Source: JBFHES01 sp041584015 (lineage in GTDB: Bacteria; Bacteroidota; Bacteroidia; Bacteroidales; M50B96). Taken from it: 12,474 nucleotides of DNA. The notes beneath the pieces were generated by a model, which saw nothing but the letters and a program-made list of their open reading frames with translations, had not been told where the DNA came from and did no database searches. The stretch covers positions 1 to 12,474 of the forward strand of contig JBFHES010000134.1 of NCBI GenBank assembly GCA_041584015.1, in the 5' to 3' direction. How positions within the stretch are numbered: the first letter of the stretch is position 1; each line of letters begins with the position of its first letter. Positions 1 to 8,100 of this stretch are shown here, piece by piece. Position numbers and translations under genes: made by a program.

Positions 1-1149
1 CATGCTGCACTGGTTAATCAGGCAACACTAAATTTAGCTAATTTCGATAGTCAAACAAGCATCTCAGGTGGTGAGCTCTTACAAATAAATAATAAGCTAA
101 GTGGAGTTTTGTTGGAAAAAGCAGCTGATAGCATTCGAAATCTGGTACCTAAACTGAGTCGTACGCAAAATGCCCAAGCTTTGAAAATTGCCGAAGCAGA
201 TTGCTTTAGCTATGGTTTAACATCGGTAGGCGATGCAGGATTGTCAAAGAACATTATTGATCTGATAGATTCGATGCAGCAAAGCGGTAAGCTTAAAATG
301 CAGATTTATGCAATGTTAGAACCTTCCGAAGAGAACTTCAACTCGTTTGTGGCAAATGGGCCATATGCGACAGATCGGCTTTCTGTTCGATCGATAAAAT
401 TGTATGCGGATGGCGCATTAGGCTCTAGAGGTGCTTGCATGTTTCATGATTACAGTGACGATCCGCACAATAAAGGGCTAATGATTCATGATGATGAATA
501 TTACAAGAATATATGTCAATTGGCATATGATAACAGCTATCAGGTAAACACGCACGCCATAGGCGATCTTGGTAACAACAAGATATTAAATATATATGCT
601 GATTTTTTAAAGGGCAAAAATGACAGGCGTTGGCGAATTGAACATGCACAGGTGTTAAGATTAGAAGACATGAAGTTGTTTGCTGAGAATTCGATTATAC
701 CATCCGTTCAGGCTACACATGCCACTTCAGATATGTATTGGGCGGAGGAAAGGTTAGGGGAGGATCGTGTAAAAGGTGCTTATGCTTATCAAACCTTGCT
801 CAAACAAAATGGCTGGATTGCCAATGGCACTGATTTCCCTATTGAGCATGTGAGCCCAATCTACACATTTTATGCTGCAACCGCACGCAAAGATTTGGAA
901 GGATGGCCGGAAGAAGGATATCAGGCTGAAGAAGCACTTACCCGAGAGCAAGCATTGCGATCAATTACCATTTGGGCTGCTAAATCAGGGTTTGAAGAAA
1001 AGATGAAGGGATCGGTAGAAATTGGGAAACAAGCCGATTTGGTTGTGCTGGATAATGATATTATTACGATGAGACTAGAAGACGTCTCTGATGTCAAAGT
1101 GCTGAAGACTATGGTTCAAGGAGAGTTTGTGTATGAGAAGTCTAAATAA
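1..1149 (+). CDS. YtcJ-like amidohydrolase (Amidohydro_3 family), 5'-truncated
   Basis: The reading frame is open from base 1, so the gene starts left of the window; 382 residues plus TAA are visible. A TTG at 109 could be mistaken for a start, but translation from base 1 already gives family sequence (HAALVNQATL at residues 1-10, the region that reads DGHAA in relatives). Further hallmarks are KLYADGALGSRGA (about 133-145), THAIGD (184-189), RIEHAQ (212-217) and GTDFP (276-280), whose Asp is the expected catalytic/metal residue. A typical composite-domain ending follows (GSVEIGKQADLVVLD, then a beta-strand tail). Known family members are metal-dependent hydrolases of C-N bonds, such as N-substituted formamide deformylase; the substrate cannot be told here. 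Relatives are roughly 540 residues, so about 30% is missing, including any signal peptide and the first metal-binding His motif. No terminator is seen downstream. Confidence 0.93.
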   Translation, partial: HAALVNQATLNLANFDSQTSISGGELLQINNKLSGVLLEKAADSIRNLVPKLSRTQNAQALKIAEADCFSYGLTSVGDAGLSKNIIDLIDSMQQSGKLKMQIYAMLEPSEENFNSFVANGPYATDRLSVRSIKLYADGALGSRGACMFHDYSDDPHNKGLMIHDDEYYKNICQLAYDNSYQVNTHAIGDLGNNKILNIYADFLKGKNDRRWRIEHAQVLRLEDMKLFAENSIIPSVQATHATSDMYWAEERLGEDRVKGAYAYQTLLKQNGWIANGTDFPIEHVSPIYTFYAATARKDLEGWPEEGYQAEEALTREQALRSITIWAAKSGFEEKMKGSVEIGKQADLVVLDNDIITMRLEDVSDVKVLKTMVQGEFVYEKSK

Positions 1150-1450
1150 TATTTTTAAGCCATACAACCTTTTCTAAATGATACACGTCTTCGTGCTTAT
1201 TGCGATAGTGTGAAACTTTTAACATCAATTAAAGAATTTGCACTTTGTTGTTTGAAATGTTGATATTTAATTGTTTTTTCGTTTTCGTAACTTAAAATAT
1301 ATTAGCATAATTGCTGGATCAAAATTAGATAATTAGTATTTTGTATCCAGATTTGTTAATCTGTGTTAGTTAAAGAAAGAAAATCATTAAATTTGAATGT
1401 TAAGATTTTTAAGTGATTGTAAAATAGAAGTATAGAATAAACTTAATAAT
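1150..1450. other. Intergenic region between amidohydrolase and first T9SS protein
   Basis: This 301-base AT-rich gap has no convincing ORF, RNA gene or terminator. The only element I can support is a promoter-like sequence near its right end (1388-1395). A 4-bp inverted repeat (CACG/CGTG, 1184-1195) lacks a T tract and is too short to count as a terminator. Confidence 0.6.
1388..1395 (+). promoter_or_regulatory. Putative -7 promoter element for the 1451 gene
   Basis: TAAATTTG is an exact match to the Bacteroidota -7 consensus TAnnTTTG. It would place transcription start near 1401 and give a leader of about 50 bases. No TTTG lies at the ideal distance upstream (the expected place reads GTTA), so the promoter is only half supported. 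The ten bases AAATCATTAA overlapping this site (1381-1390) recur in the promoter of the next gene (5073-5082). Confidence 0.4.
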
Positions 1451-4400
1451 ATGGGATCAAGAAAAATTTACCTTAGTTTAATTTTAATCTTTATGTTTGG
1501 TTTTGGGCATGCCCAATCAAACGAAGGAGCAATATGGTATTTCGGCGACTATGCCGGACTAACCTGGTGTGATAATTATATTACCACCGGAGAACCTGAA
1601 CCGCTTTTTGATAGCCAACTTCAGACAAACGAAGGTGTTGCTACAATTGCCGACGCGAGTTGTAACCTGCTTTTTTATACCGATGGTATTAAAGCATGGG
1701 ATGCAAACCATACACAAATGGCTAACACCTTGGCAAGTTCTCCAGGAGGTGCACTTCAGGGAGACCCATCTTCAACACAGTCTGGTGTAATTGTTCCAAA
1801 ACCCCTAGATCCAAATTCATTTTACATTTTTGCAGTGGATGCCAACATTGGTATATATGGCTGTACTTATTCCAGAGTAGATATGTTAGCCAATGGTGGA
1901 ATGGGTGATATCGATCTTGCTGAGAAGAATGTGTTGCTTTATACACCATCTTCAGAGAAGATTAGTGCGGTAAGCCATGCTAACGGATTGGATATTTGGG
2001 TAATTACTCATGAGTGGACAACCAATGGTTTTGTTGTTTATTTGGTTACATCAGCTGGTGTTAATACAGTTACACCTGTATTCTCGAATGTTGGTCAGGT
2101 ACACACAGGTGGTAGCGGTAATACACGTGGTTACATGAAAGCTTCTCCAGGAGGAACAATGATTGTTACTGCTGTTGAGAGTGACGCTTACTATGAGTTA
2201 TTTGAGTTTGACAATACAACAGGTGTTTTGTCTAATCCAACCTTATTAACGCAAACCAATTATAGTAGTTCTTATGGCGTTGAGTTTTCACCAGATGAAC
2301 ATTACTTATATGGTTCTGAGCGTTGGGGATATCCATTACGTCAGTTCGACTTAACGGCTACAAATATTCTAGCTTCTGAAGTTCAGATAGCAACTCTGGG
2401 TTCTGCCTATGGTGGTGCACTTCAGTTAGCTGTTGATTATAAAATCTACTTAGCAAGAAACGGTACTGACTATCTTGGTCGTATCAACGATCCATTGGCA
2501 GCAGGTATGGCAACAAATTATGTTGATCAAGCTGCTTATCTTGGAAATCCAACTGGTACAGATGTACGTCAGTCAAATGAAGGTTTGCCAACCTTTATCA
2601 CATCTTTCTTTAATCAGGCGGTATTTGAATTTGAAACATCATGCTTAGATACAGTTACAACTTTTACTATTCCGAATCCACAAGGATTGGATATGGCTTA
2701 TTGGAACTTTAACTATCCAAGTACCGATCCTCAGTGGCTTTTTGCTGATACGATAACAACAGTAGATTTTGTATTTCCATCAGGTGGTGTCTATCAAGTA
2801 GAGTTGATTACTGAAAGAAATAATGATTATGACACCTTAATACAGGAAGTATATATCTCTTATATTCCAGATGCTGACCTAGGTCCGGATATTACAATGT
2901 GTACCAATGAAACCATGGCATATGATTTTTCATTTAACGATGCCTTCTCATTGTCAGGTGCATGCGAATACTACTGGGAAGCGGTAATTGGTCCGAATAC
3001 CTATTATGACTCATCTGCTACTTACATGATTGATAAGCCTGGAACCTATGAATTAACTATTTATACAGACTCTATTTGTGGATCACAAACAGATATTGTT
3101 GAAGTAACCTACAATAATGTAGTTGCCGATTTAGGTATTGATGTTACTACAGGTTTATGTATTGGAGACACCCATGTTCTTGACGCAACATATGAAGACC
3201 CAACCTATGGAAATACAACTTACACCTGGAGTACAAACCAAATTAGTAATACTATTAATGTTACATCAAGCGGAACATATACAGTTACGGTAGATCTTGG
3301 AAATTGCTCAGATATTGATGAAATTACAGTGAGTTTCGATCAGCCATTAGTTATGCCATTAGGACCAGACGATTATTTATGTGTTGGCTCCAACCTATTA
3401 CTTGACGCATTGAACCCGGGCGCAAACTATATTTGGTCTACTGGTGGAATGGGACAAGAAGAAGAGATTACACAACCGGGAATCTATACAGTTACAGTAA
3501 GTAATTCTTGTGGTGTTATTTCTGATGAAATTGATTTAATGTCACTTGATGTACCTGATGCAGACTTGGGTGATGACATAGTTATTTGTCAGGGAACCTC
3601 AGAAGCTGTTGATGCTTCAACTGGCGGACCGGGTGAAACGTATCAGTGGAGTACTAACCAAGCTACACCTCAAATTGCGGTATTTGCTGAAGGTTTATAT
3701 TCTGTTACAGTTACCAACCAGTGTGGTAGCTCAATTGACGATATTTATGTTTATTCAGATACACCTTTAACCGAAATATTTACTACGGATACCATTGAAG
3801 TTTGTGCTGGTGATATTCTAGATACCGAAGTTGAAAATGCTGAATACATGTGGTCAACTGGTGAAGTTACCCAATCGGTTGTTGTTGCTGCTGAAGGTGA
3901 TTATGGAGTTGATGTTATTAATGCATGTGGTACTTATTCTGATGTTGTTTACGTGAAACTAATTACAATTGACGATGTATTACCTCAAGATACAGTAATG
4001 TGTCCGGGTGAAACAATGGTGCTTGATGCAGGTAATACCGGTGCAATGTTTATGTGGTCAACCGGAGCAATGACTCAAACAGCTCAGGTTCCTTCTGCTG
4101 GAGAATACACACTATATATTACTAATGTATGCGAAACTGTTTACGATACTATTAATATTACAGAGTTCGATCCAACGCTAGAGCTAGGTGCTGATACTAC
4201 AATTTGTCAAGGAGACTTCCTTGAATTAGATGCTACTCATGAAGGCGCCAGTTACGTTTGGTCTAATGGACAAACAACACCAATTCTTCAGGTATTGGAA
4301 ACTGGTTTATATGCAGTTACTGTTTCTCATCACTGTGCAGTATTAAATGATGAAATGGATGTGACTGTGCTAGAATCTCCAACTGTTAACTTTGGAAGCG

Positions 4401-4852
4401 ATTCAATCATATCACAAAGTGATACAGTATTGTTAGCACCTGTTACTGCTAATGCTACTACATTCCGTTGGTCAACCAGCGAGACATCAGAAACTATTAC
4501 AGTTACGCAGCCAGGATGGTATTCTGTTATTGTAACCGGACCAAATGGATGTGAAACAGAAGAAGAAGTATTTGTTGATTTCTATTGGGGAATTGATGAA
4601 GTTCATCCTGAAGCAGCCAACGTAATACTTTATCCTAATCCGGCTAAAGATCAAATTAATGTTGGATTAAATGGAATAGCTGTTAAATCGATTGAAGTGT
4701 ATAGTTCAATTGGACAGATTGTATCTACGATTAATCAAATTAGTGAGATTACAAATATTGATACACATACCTTATCTGATGGACTTTATTTTGTGAAGTT
4801 GCACACCGAAAGTGGTGGAGTAATAATCAAACCGTTCAACATTGTTAAGTAA
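1451..4852 (+). CDS. Large secreted propeller/Ig-repeat protein with T9SS type A sorting domain
   Basis: 1133 residues, probably a surface-anchored or released protein exported by Sec and then T9SS. Residues 1-22 are a signal peptide (basic start, hydrophobic core, likely cut after GHA, residue 21). Residues 23-388 form a beta-propeller-like head common in Bacteroidota surface proteins (IWYFGD, LFYTDG, GDPSSTQSGVIVPKPLDP at 104-121, YGVEFSPD, GGALQL, EGLPTFI). A PKD-like unit (about 389-470) precedes eight Ig-like repeats of 65-80 residues (475-1044), with a recurring pattern: LG-D, C-G, LDA, Y-WSTG, G-Y-VTV, N-CG. The last 77 residues (1057-1133, starting VILYPNPAKD and ending in GLYFVKL and a basic tail) are a T9SS type A C-terminal domain. 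Ligand and function are unknown. The next gene is a paralogue in the head. The ATG at 1451 is chosen because it gives a complete signal peptide; there is no Shine-Dalgarno, as is usual in this phylum. Confidence 0.93.
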   Translation: MGSRKIYLSLILIFMFGFGHAQSNEGAIWYFGDYAGLTWCDNYITTGEPEPLFDSQLQTNEGVATIADASCNLLFYTDGIKAWDANHTQMANTLASSPGGALQGDPSSTQSGVIVPKPLDPNSFYIFAVDANIGIYGCTYSRVDMLANGGMGDIDLAEKNVLLYTPSSEKISAVSHANGLDIWVITHEWTTNGFVVYLVTSAGVNTVTPVFSNVGQVHTGGSGNTRGYMKASPGGTMIVTAVESDAYYELFEFDNTTGVLSNPTLLTQTNYSSSYGVEFSPDEHYLYGSERWGYPLRQFDLTATNILASEVQIATLGSAYGGALQLAVDYKIYLARNGTDYLGRINDPLAAGMATNYVDQAAYLGNPTGTDVRQSNEGLPTFITSFFNQAVFEFETSCLDTVTTFTIPNPQGLDMAYWNFNYPSTDPQWLFADTITTVDFVFPSGGVYQVELITERNNDYDTLIQEVYISYIPDADLGPDITMCTNETMAYDFSFNDAFSLSGACEYYWEAVIGPNTYYDSSATYMIDKPGTYELTIYTDSICGSQTDIVEVTYNNVVADLGIDVTTGLCIGDTHVLDATYEDPTYGNTTYTWSTNQISNTINVTSSGTYTVTVDLGNCSDIDEITVSFDQPLVMPLGPDDYLCVGSNLLLDALNPGANYIWSTGGMGQEEEITQPGIYTVTVSNSCGVISDEIDLMSLDVPDADLGDDIVICQGTSEAVDASTGGPGETYQWSTNQATPQIAVFAEGLYSVTVTNQCGSSIDDIYVYSDTPLTEIFTTDTIEVCAGDILDTEVENAEYMWSTGEVTQSVVVAAEGDYGVDVINACGTYSDVVYVKLITIDDVLPQDTVMCPGETMVLDAGNTGAMFMWSTGAMTQTAQVPSAGEYTLYITNVCETVYDTINITEFDPTLELGADTTICQGDFLELDATHEGASYVWSNGQTTPILQVLETGLYAVTVSHHCAVLNDEMDVTVLESPTVNFGSDSIISQSDTVLLAPVTANATTFRWSTSETSETITVTQPGWYSVIVTGPNGCETEEEVFVDFYWGIDEVHPEAANVILYPNPAKDQINVGLNGIAVKSIEVYSSIGQIVSTINQISEITNIDTHTLSDGLYFVKLHTESGGVIIKPFNIVK
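2873..4582 (+). repeat. Eight tandem Ig-like protein repeats within the 1451 gene
   Basis: Residues about 475-1044 of the encoded protein contain eight units. Seven have a Cys in the first strand (484, 570, 644, 713, 785, 851, 919) and a second Cys 40-60 residues later in the last part (543, 619, 687, 758, 826, 894, 962), suitable for one disulfide per domain. The eighth keeps only the second Cys (1034); at the first position it reads IISQSD. The first unit carries an extra Cys (505). At DNA level the units are well diverged, so this is a protein repeat rather than a recent tandem DNA duplication. Confidence 0.8.
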
Positions 4853-4860
4853 AAATATAG

Positions 4861-4886
4861 AAACCGCCGAGAGGCGGTTTTTTTTT
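4861..4886 (+). terminator. Strong rho-independent terminator
   Basis: A perfect 8-bp stem (AAACCGCC with GGCGGTTT), GAGA tetraloop (4869-4872) and a run of nine T (4878-4886) lie nine bases after the TAA at 4852. It should separate transcription of the 1451 gene from the 5156 gene. Confidence 0.93.
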
Positions 4887-5056
4887 GCTTTAATTTTACT
4901 ACTTAAGTAAAGGCCTGGAATTAATCTGATGGTTAGATCGAAAAGTAGAAACAATATTGAAATCCGCTGATATAGCCTGTTTAAGTGAATTTCGGTTATT
5001 AATAAATTAACAGGACGAAACACTTTTTTTTAACATGTTTCATAAATTTTGAAATG

Positions 5057-5087
5057 TTTGTAAAATAAACGCAAATCATTAAGTTTT
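5057..5087 (+). promoter_or_regulatory. Putative Bacteroidota promoter for the 5156 gene
   Basis: TTTG at 5057-5060, a 19-base spacer, then TAAGTTTT at 5080-5087, one mismatch from TAnnTTTG. This is the spacing expected for the primary sigma factor of Bacteroidota. Transcription would start near 5094, giving a leader of about 60 bases to the ATG at 5156. A second weak -7 candidate, TATCTTG, lies at 5091-5097. Confidence 0.5.
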
Positions 5088-5155
5088 TTTTATCTTGCAA
5101 GACAACTCTAATGGATGTTCTACGTCTATTGGCTGTCAACAAAAAATATAAGAGG

Positions 5156-8100
5156 ATGATATCTAAAAAATTACTCATTGTAACATTGCTTCTTGGCATG
5201 TTTCATTTTTCCTACTCACAGGGTATGGAAGGCTATAACTGGTTTTTCGGCGATAATGCTACAGTTACCTGGACAATTGGTGGTGTTCCTACACCATTAC
5301 CTGGATCGGCCTTAAACACGAACGAGGGCTGTGCCTCCATAAGTGATCCATTTGGTGTTGTGGAGTTTTATACGGATGGTATTACGGTTTGGAATAGATT
5401 TCATATCCCAATGCCGAATTCAATGAATTCATCAGCTGGTGGAGCCTTACATGGAGACCCATCTGCAACGCAGTCGGGTGTTATTGTGCCTAAACCGCTT
5501 GATCCGGATATCTACTATGTATTTACTGTAGATGCAAACCTTGGAACATATGGGTGTGCATACTCAGTTGTTGATATGACAATGATGGGAGGACTTGGTG
5601 ATGTTATTCCAGGTCAAAAAAATATTCCATTATTTACACCATCTTCTGAAAAGATTGCCGCTGTTACGCATGCAAATGGTTTTGATATGTGGGTAATTAC
5701 ACATCCATGGAACTCAGGTTCGTTTCAATCGTATCTGGTAACCAATGCAGGAGTAGCAACTACTCCGGTAATCTCAACAACCGGTACTTTTTATACTGGC
5801 GGTAGTGCGGGTACCCGTGGTTATATGAAACCAAATCCGGATGGAACTTTAATTGCAACTGGTATTGAAGGAATGGATAAGTATGAACTCTTTACCTTTG
5901 ATGATCTTACAGGTCAGTTGGCAATGATTATTAGTATGCCTGCAAACTACCAGGATGCGTATGGTGTAGAGTTTTCGCCTGACGGCACTTATTTATATGG
6001 AAGCCGTCGTTGGGGAAATCCAATTTTTCAGTGGAATGTTAGTTCTGGTGTTGGTCCAAGCATTATGGCTAGCCAGCAACAGATTGCTACCTTAAGTACC
6101 AATTATGGTGGCGCACTTCAATTAGCGCCTGATAATAAGATTTATGTTGCAAGAAATAATCAACCATATCTTGGTGTAATCAATGATCCAAATTCAGTTG
6201 GTTTGCTATCCAATTATGTTGAGCCGGGTATTACACTAACCCCTGGAACTTCCTCAAGTGAAGGATTACCTACGTTCGTGTCTTCTTTCTTTAACATTGC
6301 AGATTATTCATTTCTGAATCAGTGTGAAGGTGATTCAACAATTTTTCACATTACCAATACCGATTTGTTAGATTCTGCCTGGTGGCAGTTTGACGATCCT
6401 AATTCAGGAGCATATGATACTTCTACTATATTTACAACAACACACATTTTTTCCGATTCAGGAACTTATGATGTTATGTTAATCACCTTCCGTGGAGGTT
6501 ACCCGGATACTGCAATACAAGCTGTAGAAATATATGCTTATCCTGAGATTGGTTTTCAGGACAGTGTTATTTGCCTAGGTGAATCTGTAGTACTTGATGC
6601 TGGTTGGCCAAACATGGAGTATTTCTGGTCAACTGCTTCAACAGATCAAACCATTACAGTTACTCCTCCGGATACCTTAACTTATTGGGTTCAGGTAGAT
6701 AATATGGGCTGTATTTCATACGATACCATAACGATATCGCCCTATAGTATAACAGCGGATTTTGCGATGGATCCGATACCTTGTAAGAATTACAATACCA
6801 TGGTTACCTATACCGGTAATGCCTTGCCAAATGCCACCTATAATTGGAATTTCGATAATGCTAATATTACAGCGGGGGTTGGTGCCGGACCATATACCAT
6901 TAATTGGTGGGAGCCGGGTGAATATATGATTACATTAGATATTGCCCAGGGAGCTTGTGTTTCAAGTGTAAATACATCGGTTATTGTCAATCCGCTCGGG
7001 CTTGAGCTTGCAATTACCGGTGATGATGTGCCATGCCATGGAGAAGCAACAGGAACTGTTGAAGTTGAAGTGGTAGGAGGAAATAATGGACCATTCGAGT
7101 TTTTATGGAGTAATGGTTCCAATGATCAAAACCTGGTTAATGTTGAAGCCGGATCATACAGCATAATTGTTACGTACAATTCAATATGTTCTGATACCGC
7201 CGAATATCAAATTGGCGAACCAGCTGCTGAAGTTGGTGCTGAATTTATAGGTAATGATATTGTGTGTTATGGTCAAACTACCGGAAATGCTACTGTTGCT
7301 GGAACAGGTGGTGTAGGACCATATACTTATGAGTGGAATCTAAATGGACAAACCAGTCCTACAATAATGGATTTAGCCGCGGCCTATTATATTGCAACGG
7401 TAACAGATTCACACGGGTGTCAATACACCAATGGTGTGTTAATTAATGAACCTGATCAGTTGCAATTATTTGGTACTCCAGATCAGTTTATTTGTTCAGG
7501 AGAAGAGGCTGCAATATTTGCATCGGCTGATGGTGGTGTACCTCCGTATACATTTACATGGTCAACCGTTGGCGTTGGTGATACACTATTGGTTGATCCT
7601 ACTGAAACAACTACTTACGCTGTTTACGTGCAAGATGCTGCTGGTAATCCAGGATGTTCTGCAGGTCCGGTTTATGCACTCGTGAATGTTTTTCCTGATG
7701 TTAGTTCACATCCATATGCGTTTAGAGACACAATTTGTCCGGGAGATTCAACAGTACTTTACTCTACATTTACCGGTGGTAATGGTGGACCATATACAGC
7801 ATTTAATGAGCTAGGAGAGGAGTTATCACTTCCAATGACTGTTAGCCCTGAAAAAACGACAACCTACTATATTAAAGGAAAAGATAATTGTAATTCACCA
7901 GCTGATTCTAATCAGGTTACTGTATATGTTATGGATGTTCCTGCACCATCTTTCGAACCAGACATTGTAATGGGGTGTGAGCCTTTAACAGTTAAGTTTG
8001 ATTATGAAGGAACCGGAAATAACTTAAACTACTTATGGAGTTTCTATAAAGATGGCGGACTTGAAGGTGAGTATGAAACCAATAGAAATCCTGAACATAC

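Larger units (their letters stand above)
4853..5155. other. Intergenic region between the two T9SS paralogues
   Basis: About 300 bases holding the terminator of the left gene (4861-4886) and a promoter for the right gene (5057-5087). The stretch between them is AT-rich and I see no gene, RNA or repeat in it. Open frames crossing this gap on the minus strand have no coding character. Confidence 0.6.

Noticed and set aside
425..951. Open frames on the minus strand inside the amidohydrolase gene
   Set aside because: They lie fully inside a gene with clear family motifs and their translations have no recognisable domains.
1184..1195. Inverted repeat CACG/CGTG after the amidohydrolase as a terminator
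   Set aside because: Only four base pairs and no T tract; expected by chance in such a gap.
2873..4582. DNA tandem repeats or CRISPR-like array in the stalk of the first T9SS gene
   Set aside because: The repetition is at protein level with diverged codons; there are no identical repeats with unique spacers.
4772..5199. Minus-strand open frames across the gap between the T9SS genes
   Set aside because: AT-rich translation without domain or ribosome site; they overlap the plus-strand terminator and promoter.
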